Shown here piece after piece: positions 25,501 through 31,200 of a DNA stretch of 64,000 nt. Position 1 is the stretch's first letter. Every line of letters begins with the position of its first letter. Made by a program: the position numbers and the translations under genes. The notes beneath the pieces are model-generated. The model did not search any database and was not told the DNA's origin. It saw nothing but the letters and a program-made list of their open reading frames with translations. The stretch comes from Nautilus pompilius (taxonomy: Eukaryota; Mollusca; Cephalopoda; Nautilida; Nautilidae), in NCBI GenBank assembly GCA_018389105.1, contig JACATO010001120.1, positions 744,001 through 808,000 on the forward strand, read 5' to 3'.

Positions 25501-26140
25501 TTACTAAAGCATTTATTAAGATATCATTTTATAAGGCTTTTCAAAGAATTTTTATTTTGGCAGATAATTAATGCACCTCTTAATTTCCTGAATGCCGCTA
25601 CTTAGCTTCAGAAGTATCAAGACATTTTCTTTTTTGGGTACCTGGCAAATCGCTGTCTGGCTTTGGTCGAGAAACGCTCTCGGTGTTCTGGTGCGTCTGG
25701 ACCTCCACAGTCCTGGTTTTCTGACCACCACCAGTCTCCCTTACCTTCAGCTTAGACTTGGGTTTTTCTTTCTTATTTTTCAACTTTTCCCTATATTCTT
25801 TCCCGTAGACGATCTTGACTTTGGACGGGGACGGGCTCTCACACGGCGACACCTGCCTTCCGCCGCGCTCCCACCTATCCTTCTTCTTCTTCAGATCCCT
25901 CTGAGCCAGAACAAGAGCGGAAGCCAGTTTCTCTCTGGAGAGCAGCGAAAACCGGATCGGCTCCTTCGTTTCGGCGGCCCGAGGGCGGCCAGGGGCCCTC
26001 CTCCGCGGGCCCCTCCCCAGTTTCTCTACAACAACGGGCTGGGGCTTGCGGCGGTACCCGGTCGCCAGGTTGTGGCTGGACACTGGCACCTCGAGGTTGA
26101 AGAGAAGCTGGTCGCGAAGGTCCTCCTCGGAATCGTCCAT
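2461..26140 (-). CDS. MNR: Moonraker (MNR/KIAA0753/OFIP) homologue, whole gene, 19 coding exons
   Basis: The protein family is a scaffold of centrioles and centriolar satellites in animals; in vertebrates it works with OFD1 and FOR20 in centriole duplication and ciliogenesis (family knowledge). The gene was rebuilt on the minus strand from 19 exons bounded by AG/GT sites whose phases match at every junction. The total is 3087 bp, 1028 codons plus stop; the human protein is about 967 residues. Resemblance to the vertebrate protein runs in the right order throughout: the N-terminal NLATGYRRK stretch (exon 1), the LASAHRGAAK block (exon 4), the LLNWLHRER block (exons 12-13) and the acidic C-terminal block (exon 19). 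The start ATG at 26140 has an in-frame TGA eight codons upstream. The product is mostly helical and coiled coil, without signal peptide or membrane segment. Exon 9 and the exact start of exon 10 are uncertain. The gene is head to head with the CCDC74-like gene. Confidence 0.9.
2820..3120 (+). repeat. tRNA-derived SINE, main family
   Basis: The head GTAGACTACTGGACTGCCC followed by GGCTAAGGGCCTGAGGTC resembles pol III box A and B regions. The body contains CCCACATCTAAAAATGAAGA and CTCCAGCAGGGTCTTCCC, which recur in the copies at 14955, 46378 and 54040. It lies in the intron between MNR exons 18 and 19. Confidence 0.75.
3415..3690 (-). CDS. MNR: MNR exon 18 (residues 879-970)
   Basis: The acceptor is GTTTTTCAG|C and the donor GAACA|GTGAGT. 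It encodes a basic/proline stretch (PLMFTKPVLREKW) and then FDRYLKQTACVQAGDFDPWT, the counterpart of the vertebrate FEQYL...GSFNPW motif. The frame is open further upstream, but the acceptor and phase set the boundary at 3690. Confidence 0.92.
4666..4768 (-). CDS. MNR: MNR exon 17 (residues 845-878)
   Basis: The acceptor is TTTGAAG|GT and the donor ACCGA|GTGAGT. It encodes SDAPTSPVAIKITRSDVKGQ, matching the SP..I.ITKT stretch that follows YADP in the vertebrate protein. Phases are 1 in and 2 out. Confidence 0.91.
5236..5317 (-). CDS. MNR: MNR exon 16 (residues 818-844)
   Basis: The acceptor is GTTGTAG|AAG and the donor ACAAAG|GTAGGG. It encodes EIRQRWVTLSYSDPEQHFSQ, a direct counterpart of the VRQRY...YADP motif of human KIAA0753, so it is a strong anchor. 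Confidence 0.92.
5744..5914 (-). CDS. MNR: MNR exon 15 (residues 761-817)
   Basis: A symmetric phase 0 exon of 57 codons with acceptor TTACCAG|GTG and donor ATGGAG|GTCAGT. It encodes ILSEMILNDLLQETTAELQR and ends RLQEME. It matches the acidic ILSEMILNDLLQE-type segment upstream of the QRY/QRW motif in the family. Confidence 0.9.
6421..7050 (+). pseudogene. Mariner-type transposase relic, 5' part
   Basis: The left end TACGAGGTCTGTAGAAAAAG, next to a TA, is typical of mariner terminal repeats. After about 205 bp of leader, a start at 6629 gives MAERVEQRSCIKFCLKLGDT, then an in-frame stop (IK*WYNRFKDG). After a frame change come SGRPSTSSNA and EDRRLTVREIGDGVGI, typical of the paired helix-turn-helix DNA-binding region of mariner transposases. 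A further stop precedes VAAKFVPKLL. The similarity ends near 7050, so the catalytic DDD region is missing. The copy is dead and 3'-truncated. Confidence 0.82.
7475..7525. repeat. GT/GA microsatellite
   Basis: A run of TG dinucleotides changes into an uninterrupted GA run and ends in GACAGAGAC. It lies in MNR intron 14, far from splice sites. Confidence 0.9.
8928..9008 (-). CDS. MNR: MNR exon 14 (residues 734-760)
   Basis: A symmetric phase 0 exon of 27 codons with acceptor TTAACAG|GAA and donor AAAAAT|GTAAGA. It encodes LLAGEQSLRRRLLEKAEKN. Its helical pattern and order match the segment of vertebrate moonraker after the WLDAET repeats. Confidence 0.86.
9720..11180 (-). pseudogene. hAT transposase relic (ZBED5/FAM200-like)
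   Basis: Read on the minus strand from 11180 downwards. First comes a BED-finger remnant with CVICHK, MKPSKLKQRLE; the Cys pair is kept but the His pair expected after it is replaced. Then PLSNDTVSHQIADIAEDLNE, FAIQIDEVT (first catalytic Asp), and a segment with IHRQVLSSK. Further on come LNTLNTSLQGGGNDILQLSD and, near 9720-9850, EFWISVQNEYKELSEREGYE of the C-terminal dimerisation region. Pieces lie in different frames with stops between them, so no protein is made. Confidence 0.85.
11640..12180. repeat. Imperfect inverted repeat inside the hAT element
   Basis: About 11640-11830 and the complement of about 11985-12180 share GTTGGAAAGT, GAAATAAACTGAAAGTA and TATTATTAAACAAA blocks in the same order. 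The arms are about 190 bp with a short spacer, so the DNA could fold back. Confidence 0.6.
12535..12616 (-). CDS. MNR: MNR exon 13 (residues 706-733)
   Basis: The acceptor is ATTCCAG|G in phase 2 and the donor ACACGG|GTGAGT in phase 0. It encodes LHRERASKLGPKPEIQHIGQ and ends FYTDVTR. The next intron in coding order contains the hAT element. Confidence 0.87.
13033..13079 (-). CDS. MNR: MNR exon 12, 47-bp exon (residues 691-705)
   Basis: The acceptor is CTCTTCAG|GAA and the donor AATTG|GTAAGA. It encodes EYFKELKSEENELLNW. The final Trp codon is split with exon 13, and LLNWLHRER across the junction matches the conserved LAWLDAET-type repeat of vertebrate moonraker. Confidence 0.87.
13547..13583 (-). 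CDS. MNR: MNR exon 11, 37-bp microexon (residues 678-690)
   Basis: It encodes QLTFDEDESAKQ, joining exon 10 in phase 2 and exon 12 in phase 0. The donor is AAACAG|GTAAGG. The acceptor ATAACAG|G lies next to a (TA)n run that occupies the usual polypyrimidine position. Confidence 0.8.
13592..13616. repeat. (TA)n at the exon 11 acceptor
   Basis: About 12 TA units lie 8 bases upstream (in transcript direction) of the acceptor of the 37-bp MNR exon 11, in place of a normal pyrimidine tract. Confidence 0.85.
13617..15617. other. MNR: MNR intron 10 with SINE
   Basis: AT-rich intron between exons 10 and 11. It holds one SINE (14955-15300) and an AAAC run near 14512-14540. No coding segment was recognised. 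Confidence 0.55.
14955..15300 (+). repeat. tRNA-derived SINE, main family
   Basis: The head GTAGACTACTGGACTATCA, then GGCTGACCTACCTGGAATGG and CCTAAATCTAAAAATCAAGA, follows the order of the copy at 2820. The tail CTCCCTGCTGTGAGACATCC also matches the tail of that copy. Confidence 0.75.
15618..15732 (-). CDS. MNR: MNR exon 10 (residues 640-677)
   Basis: It encodes ILNRKGLRKLNRSHSLSPRP and more; the GLRK motif followed by basic/Ser residues parallels the GLRKAERG region of vertebrate moonraker. The donor is GTGAG|GTAAGT in phase 2. The acceptor may be CCTGCAG|GT (used here, fits exon 9) or ATCATTAG|C with first base 15746 (fits direct joining from exon 8). Only transcript data can decide. Confidence 0.78.
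16400..16810 (-). pseudogene. Probable Tc1-like transposase fragment
   Basis: On the minus strand a frame reads PAFSPIKHLWDILCNKEAGQ, resembling the SPDLNPIEHLWD signature around the last catalytic Asp of Tc1 transposases; the Asp itself is lost. The neighbouring sequence is interrupted and shifts frame. It is only a trace, so the call rests on this motif. Confidence 0.45.
17557..17574. repeat. CAG trinucleotide run
   Basis: Six CAG units followed by CTGCCGG at the edge of the GC-rich block. A second triplet tract (AAC then AGC units) is at about 17899-17928 inside proposed exon 9. Confidence 0.85.
17637..17968 (-). CDS. MNR: Probable MNR exon 9, GC-rich and uncertain (residues about 529-639)
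   Basis: A GC-rich block in an AT-rich intron. One minus frame is open from acceptor GTTCAG|TAG (phase 2, fitting exon 8) to donor CCCG|GTACAG (phase 1, fitting exon 10); the length is 332 bp and the frame is kept. It would encode short Ala and Val runs from GCT/GTT triplets, then a Ser/Pro/Asp-rich stretch ending TPAWDEPG. No clear similarity to vertebrate moonraker is visible. Two other frames, one on each strand, are also open. If the exon is not used, exon 8 could join exon 10 at an alternative acceptor (first base 15746), also in frame. Confidence 0.48.
18540..19480 (-). pseudogene. Degenerate Tc1-like transposase relic
   Basis: On the minus strand near 18790 a frame reads WPAQSSCLKPTEHAWDKV, which follows the WPA.SPDLNPIEH.WD pattern of Tc1 transposases. 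It is followed by ALVKEWYNIPQKQLG and, near 18560, a C-terminal ACIGVINGYTHY-like piece. Upstream sequence contains FWHKQFTTI. Several stops and frame changes show it is dead. It lies in the MNR intron between exons 8 and 9. Confidence 0.55.
20110..20252 (-). CDS. MNR: MNR exon 8 (residues 482-528)
   Basis: The acceptor is CTCTAG|GCC in phase 0 and the donor CCCAG|GTACAT in phase 2. It encodes LENFLSHYADPTVASTLRAE and then a Ser/Pro-rich tail. The tail fits the poorly conserved middle of moonraker proteins. Confidence 0.82.
20709..20869 (-). CDS. MNR: MNR exon 7 (residues 428-481)
   Basis: The acceptor TTGGCAG|GA enters in phase 1 and the donor ATACAG|GTGTGT leaves in phase 0. It encodes MTPERRAVLREGLTALARAQ followed by a basic stretch. 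It reads continuously with exons 6 and 8. Confidence 0.87.
21217..21264 (-). CDS. MNR: MNR exon 6, 48-bp exon (residues 412-427)
   Basis: A small exon after a 12-nt T run (TTTTTTTTTTTTAG|GT), with donor AACAAG|GTTTGT. It encodes SKRQMIRRGRLSAEQ and is phase 1 at both ends, so skipping it would keep the frame. It is too short to find by open-frame search and was found from phase and splice sites. Confidence 0.82.
22136..22298 (-). CDS. MNR: MNR exon 5 (residues 358-411)
   Basis: The acceptor CTTGTAG|ACA is in phase 0 and the donor CTAA|GTAAGA in phase 1. It starts TLNKEWNLQQNLRLKSGQF, continuing the helical core, then becomes basic (HKRKNTRVL). Both splice sites are strong and the phases fit exons 4 and 6. 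Confidence 0.87.
22671..22895 (-). CDS. MNR: MNR exon 4, conserved AHRGA core (residues 283-357)
   Basis: A symmetric phase 0 exon of 75 codons with acceptor TTGTAG|AAT and donor GAT|GTAAGA. It encodes ILQLASAHRGAAKVMQ followed by a helical stretch ending LLDRVD. The SAHRGA motif is the clearest signature of the moonraker family in this window and anchors the gene call. Confidence 0.93.
23340..23580 (+). repeat. Degenerate SINE, main family
   Basis: TTGGGCTTGTTTCC, CTGGTATGGTTTCCCC, AGTTCTATGGGTAATTCTTG and the tail TTCTAGCTCTCTGCTTTGAA follow the order of the copy at 14955. The head is lost. Confidence 0.5.
23849..24039 (-). CDS. MNR: MNR exon 3 (residues 219-282)
   Basis: The acceptor is CTACAG|GT and the donor AAG|GTAACT, entering in phase 1 and leaving in phase 0. 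It encodes an Arg/Ser/Asp-rich stretch and then the coiled-coil segment TTRQLYVLRRQVQGLQREL, which parallels the LYVLQQQV region of the vertebrate protein just before the AAHRGA block. Confidence 0.9.
24611..24766 (-). CDS. MNR: MNR exon 2 (residues 167-218)
   Basis: The acceptor TTGTTAG|CC joins exon 1 in phase 1 and restores an Ala codon; the donor is CAAG|GTGAGA. It encodes DEIRRLRIELESYIYQIEN, matching the vertebrate moonraker segment that follows the low-complexity N-terminal region, in which leucine/isoleucine heptads begin a coiled coil. Confidence 0.9.
25642..26140 (-). CDS. MNR: MNR exon 1 (residues 1-166, start codon)
   Basis: It starts MDDSEEDLRDQLLFNLEVPV. Residues near 30-45 (NLATGYRRKPQPVVVEKL) and 65-85 (RFSLLSREKLASALVLAQRD) match the conserved N-terminal motifs of moonraker in order and spacing. 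The exon ends in phase 1 at CCAG|GTACCC. It is much more GC-rich than the rest of the gene and rich in CpG, because it lies in the promoter-proximal island. A reading with a GTG start three codons earlier is open but has no support as a start. The long frame open on the opposite strand is a shadow of this exon. Confidence 0.92.
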
Positions 26141-26161
26141 AATTACCACGCTTCGCGGCGA

Positions 26162-26170
26162 TCACTTCAT
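26162..26170 (-). promoter_or_regulatory. Two-codon upstream ORF before MNR
   Basis: ATG AAG TGA lies 21 nt before the MNR start codon, in the same frame. It would be in the 5' leader if the acceptor TTTTACAG at about 26184 or a start further upstream is used. No transcript evidence is available. Confidence 0.4.
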
Positions 26171-26235
26171 ATTCGTCTGTAAAATGAGTTAGATAATAAT
26201 AATAAACGTTTTTATTAAAAAAAGAATGAGCAAGG

Positions 26236-26280
26236 AGGGAGGGGGGAGGGGGAGGGGAGGGGGACACCGGGGGGGGGGGT
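26236..26280 (+). other. G-run tract, possible G-quadruplex
   Basis: Runs of 3-10 G separated by one to a few bases, ending in a G10 run. The minus strand, which is the MNR sense strand, is C-rich here. Similar but shorter G-runs are at 26555-26575, 26680-26700 and 27036-27052. Confidence 0.6.
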
Positions 26281-26599
26281 CTTGGTCGGGTCGGATCCGA
26301 AAGTCCATTGAGGCGGGTGAAAGCGAGCAACAAGACCCGACACGACAGACCCGTTCTCACCAGACGGGGCCTCGAGGAAGCCCCCCACCCCACCACCACC
26401 ATCTCCGAAACCGTAATGTTTTCTCTCTCACATCCTTCCCCACCCCCTTCCATCAAACAGCACACAAACACCGAGGTCGAGCCATCCCTGGAAGGGGTAA
26501 AGGAAATTACCGAGTTCAAACGCTCCGCCATCGACGACCGCAGTGACACCTGGCGTCGGGGAGGGAGGGGGGGCTCCTCAGTTACCGCCCTTGATGGCT

Positions 26600-27000
26600 T
26601 CTGCTGTAGCGCTTCATCATGGCAGAATGAATGGTGGAATCGCGTGTCTTATTGTAAGAATTTTAAAAAAAAAACGCGAGTGTGTGGGGGGGTGGGGCGG
26701 AAGATATAGTTAAGATGAACCAGGCGCATCTTGATCAATAAAAATCTTTCCATTAAGGAACCTGTGGCGGCGGAAAATAGTTAAGAGCCTCGGCTTCGCG
26801 AGGACGAGAGCATGCGCAGAGACGGACCGGATGTGGTTTCGGAGACTTCCGCCTAGAAATGCTGTGTGTTCATTAGATACGATGAATGGTGGAAGCGGAG
26901 ACAGGAAATTAACATAGATCGATAATCAAAGATGGCATTGGAAGTGAAGGGCTGAGGACCTGAAGAGGCGATGGGCTTTCACTTGCAAACAGGTTTGTTG
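26600..27000. promoter_or_regulatory. Probable bidirectional promoter of MNR and the CCDC74-like gene
   Basis: A CpG-containing, GC-rich segment between the two divergent genes, with no obvious TATA box. It contains GCATGCGCA at 26810-26818 (NRF1-type), ACCGGATGT at 26826-26834 and ACTTCCG at 26845-26851 (ETS-type), and GGCGGAAAA at about 26766-26774. Clustered NRF1 and ETS sites are typical of TATA-less bidirectional promoters. CAG|GTTTGT at about 26990 could be the donor of a non-coding first exon of the plus-strand gene. Start sites cannot be placed from sequence alone. Confidence 0.55.
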
Positions 27001-27307
27001 GGGTTTTTCGCCTCTCCTTTCCCTCTGTCTGTCTGTGGGTGGGGGGGGGGCTTCGGTTATAATGAGTGCAGCACAGTGGATGTACAGCGAGGGACGGAGT
27101 CCGTCCGGGTTAACGCATAGATTCGGGGCTCCTGCCCCCCGCTGTATTTGGTCGGATGTTTGAGAGGAGGCTACTTCATCTTAGGGCACTAACCCGTTCT
27201 TACAATGAACAGAAAAAAAAAAACAACAACAAAAACCACCACCACCACCAACAACAACATGCATTGGAAGTTTCTTGTTTGTTTTCTCTAAACGGTTTAG
27301 GAATGGG

Positions 27308-27308
<1 letters not shown>

Positions 27309-27357
<49 letters not shown>

Positions 27358-27358
27358 G
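27309..27358. repeat. (TTA)n microsatellite
   Basis: About 15 ATT/TTA units in the 5' leader or first intron of the CCDC74-like gene. Shorter runs of the same unit are at 28240-28271 and 58638-58661. Confidence 0.9.
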
Positions 27359-27869
27359 TATTAGTATTTTTGTTTTTCATCTCTCAAACATTCTACATAC
27401 CAGCAAATTTGTGTGATGAAGCGTAAATGTTGATATTGGAGACTCATAAAAAAAAAAAAAAAATGGCTATAAACCACAGCAGTACAGACAACCATGCATT
27501 ATATCTAAAGATCTATACATTTTTTAAGATTATTGTCAAACATGATAGTCTTCAGGAAGTTAATTAGCTAATGGAGTTTGGAGTCAGTTGATTTTAGAAT
27601 ATTATTCCTGTAAAAAATGCCTTGCTCTGTGTTTGTGTTATGATAATTAGTTAATGGAGTTTAGAGTTGGTGGGGTTTAAAATGTTATTTCTGTAAAAAT
27701 CACTTGGTGTTGTTGCTCTGTGCTTGTGTTAAGATTATCATCATTTTTTTTATATTATTGTTCTTGTTCTTCTGTTTATGATTTTTTTTTAAAAAAAAAA
27801 CAGTTTTAGCAGTGCCATAGATGGTTCCATTCAGCATAAAGTAATGATCTTAGGAGACATCAGCCTGTG

Positions 27870-28209
27870 ATGCTGAACCAGAGTCGTGTTCAACAGAAAA
27901 TTGCAGATCTCAACGCAATGACACAGCTTCCACCTTTGAGCAGCCTACCTCAGTGGTCACGTGTAAACACACTGGACAAGGCGCGCTATCCAAAGCCATT
28001 TGCTAAGGACAAGCATGCATCTACATCTCAAATGATGGGATTAGAGGAGGCAGACAACATTGAGAGTAAGTCATTGAACTATGGCCACATTGGCTCCATG
28101 GAAAGGGTCTATCACTTGGAAAAAAACATAGCATTCATCAGAAAACAACACCAAGAAGTTCTCTGTTGTCTCCACCAAGAAATTGACAAGCTGAGAAAGG
28201 AAAATAAAG
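27870..28209 (+). CDS. CCDC74: CCDC74-like exon 1 (113 codons, start codon)
   Basis: ATG at 27870 begins MLNQSRVQQKIADLNAMTQL; an in-frame TAA at 27837 limits the frame upstream. The exon ends RKENK in phase 1 at AAAG|GTAAGT. The last 45 residues form the heptad-rich CCDC92/CCDC74 N-terminal domain. A 5' acceptor just before the ATG (ACATCAG|CCTGTG) is possible, so earlier non-coding exons are likely. Confidence 0.83.
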
Positions 28210-31200
28210 GTAAGTGATATTTAAGATTTATTTTTTCTTTATTACTATTATTATCATTATTATTATTATTATGGTTTACCAGAAGAAATTTATTTTCCAC
28301 AGCTTCATACATAAGATCAGTTGACATAATTCTCTTAGAATGATTATTCTCTGATGAAAACTCTTTGATAAAATATTATTTTTCAATGTATACAGTTCTA
28401 AATTATCAGGTGGTAAATTGAGGGAAAAAAAAAGAAAAATAATAAATGTGAGTAGAGTTTATCATCAATATAAGTTTAAAGAAAATATTTACAAATTCTG
28501 AAGGTTTAAATGATAAAATATTAATGCTTAGTAATACTTGTGCAAGCATTTATGATTAGTGTTGTATAAACATTAGCATTTAGATTTAGAAATAAAATCT
28601 GTTTTTATGCAACCATGGCAGCTTCTGTCAGTAAGCAGATTTCTAGTAATTTTGCAGCTGTTCTTTTTTACTCTTAATTCTTTGCTCAGTTTTTCTCTGT
28701 GTGAAGAATGCCAAACAGCATGTGTTCAAAATGCTATGTGATAAAAAACTATTTAAGAAATATCCATTTAATTCTGTGCAGAAAATCGACATTTTCAGTT
28801 TTTTAATTTTTGAAATGCTGTTTTGCTACATGAAGCGCTTGTACTAGCTACTTTGCATTTTCTTTATTTAAAGAATTTTAAAAAAACAATAGTAACTTTG
28901 TTGTCTTCAGATCTAAGCCTGTCGGGTAAAACTAAAAAGGATTTTGAAAGTTATGTATCATTTAAACAAAATTGTTGAATATTTAGGCATACAATTGAGG
29001 TTTGTATAGAAGCAGTATTTTACTTAAGATATTCTTTGTTTGATATGCAAAAAAAAAAAAAATTAGAATTGTCATATTGTTGTGCTGTACATTAATGTCT
29101 GCAACGGTGACAGTCCTGGTGAGGGAGTGTAGTGTCACAGCTATCCGCTAGGAAACATTGCGAATGCTGCACTGAGGGGCTGGCTCTTTCAGAGAAAGAA
29201 ACCCTTACTAGAACTTTTTAAAAAATTTTTTTAAAGATGTTGGGGAGGGGGAGATTACTGAGCTTCTGTAGAAAATCCATGGGGTTGGCTGATGGAAAAA
29301 GAGCCAGAAAAAAAGTCACATTAGGTAGGGTACACTATGACTCAGTCCTGACCGGGATTCGAACTTGGGTTTTCGATTTAGCAGTACCACTTGACCACCG
29401 CTCCCCTTGGATACATTGTATATCTCTCTCTGGCAAATTACTTAATATAAGGGAAATAATATGTTGACGAATAGTTAGTTCCCTTAGATTTTAAAAGTAA
29501 GTTTGAATGCAAATAAAATTCTGCAAACTTTTTTTTTTTTTAGGGTTGTTGCATTGGTTCTAAGATTGACAGATTACTAATTAACCCGCACTAACCTTTA
29601 GTATATTAATTCTTAGCTGGAGATTAAAAAATCGAACTAGAAAAAAATTTGGGTTAGATGGCTCTTAAAGCACCTTCGAATGATTAAAAATGTTCATTTG
29701 TTTTTTCAGGCTTGTGGTGACATCATGTTAGTAAAGGTTGTAACTTATTTGTATTATACCATTTGTTCTGAGAAAGGTATACATGTATAAATTTTTATTT
29801 ATTGTCTTTTAGAATCTTTGTTTTGTATTTTATTAGTCTAGCAGATGCTTTAGCACCAAGGATATTTTCTTTGATATATGCATTCATTTTTAACTTTATA
29901 ACCTTTTGTATTAGTTTCTCATGATGGCATTCTGCAGCCTCTATATTGACATGTATGCCTAGTTTGTAGATATTTGTTGTTTTTTACATTATATTACCTG
30001 CAGTATGAGTTAACCTGCCATTTTTTTCATGCACCTGCTTAAAGGAACCCTTTTGCCTTTTATTTTTTTTGTTGTCTCTTTAAAAGTTAACTGTTTACTC
30101 ATTAAAATATTGCCACTAAAGCATAACAAAATGCTAATAGCAGCATTATGGTATGGGAACCTATCTGCAAACCTTTAGACTGAATTAAGATAAGAAAAAT
30201 GCAAAGTCGTTGGTGATGTATTACTTACATAAATTAAAGGGATAATTTGGGAGGTTCAAGACCAACACAAACTACTTGAACATTCCAGAAATAGAAACAT
30301 TTCCTATGGGAAGATATATTGCAAGATAATAACTGCAAACAAAGTAGCCATCAGATCTAAATCTTGATGCTGACGACAAGGGAAGAACATAGGCAAAATA
30401 CATATTATTTTACCAGTTTTCAGCAAACTGATATTTTATTCTTTAATATCTCACTCTGATTTTATAACTGTTAAAAATTTTTAAAAATGTTTGCTCTTGC
30501 AATAATTTTTTTTAGAAAGTATTTACTTTAGGTAGTTTATCAGGAGAAAGTGTTAGAAGAGAAGAAAAATAGTTTTCTCAATTAACTAGGGATGTTCAAA
30601 TTAAAACCAACCAAATACAATTATGGTGATGATATTTCAGCTGGGCATCATTTGAAAATTTCTTGTTTCATTATTTGTTAAATAAAGATGTTTGATTCCG
30701 TAAATAAATTTTTTTTTAAAATATGAAAAAGAGAGGAAACAACAGTAAGCAAAATAAGCAAACAAACAAACAAGAATTCCAGATGATTAGAATTAAACCA
30801 GTGCAGTTATGGAAAACAGTGTGTGATGGGATATCGTCTCAGGTTGATCAAAATTGTAAACCAAAGCTGAAAGCAGGCTGCGCTTTTATAAAGTTCAAGC
30901 ACACTAGAATCATTCATTGGCAAGTTGTCAATCCAATAATATTATTTAAAAAATAACAGCAAAAAACTACAGTTAGTGCCATGAATTTCCTTTTCATTTT
31001 CATTGATGTATGTTACTTTTCAATTTCTTTATTTGCTATTCATTTAAATCATTCAGACAAGCAGCCCACCATAAAATAATTTCATAGCTTCTAAAAAAAG
31101 CAAAAGTTAAAGCTTTGAGATGTGCACATTTGGATAGAGTAATATGCATATACTAAAAGCAGTAATCTATGCTTATGTAAATTACAGATGGAAAATGTAT

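Larger units (their letters stand above)
20253..25641. other. MNR: MNR introns 1-7
   Basis: Between the listed exons the sequence is AT-rich intron. A degenerate SINE is at 23340-23580 and a GA run at 21290-21307. The frame open at 20204-20470 on the minus strand overlaps exon 8 out of frame and has no support. Nothing else was recognised. Confidence 0.5.

Noticed and set aside
25592-26182. 196-codon open frame on the plus strand
   Set aside because: It is antisense to MNR exon 1. The minus frame carries the conserved moonraker motifs, and the openness comes from GC-rich codons.
25875-26549. 224-codon minus frame upstream of and overlapping MNR exon 1
   Set aside because: It is a different frame from exon 1, low in complexity (Pro/Ser runs from the G/C tract) and lies over promoter sequence.
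27156-27416. 86-codon plus frame with Asn/His and poly-Ile stretches
   Set aside because: It is made by CCA/AAC triplets and the TTA microsatellite, and it is not conserved-looking.
29340-29400. tRNA-like element with near-perfect box B on the minus strand
   Set aside because: There is no cloverleaf with a paired acceptor stem, and a SINE body is attached, so it is not a tRNA gene.
29237-29467. 76-codon plus frame
   Set aside because: It runs through a minus-strand SINE head (complement of box B).
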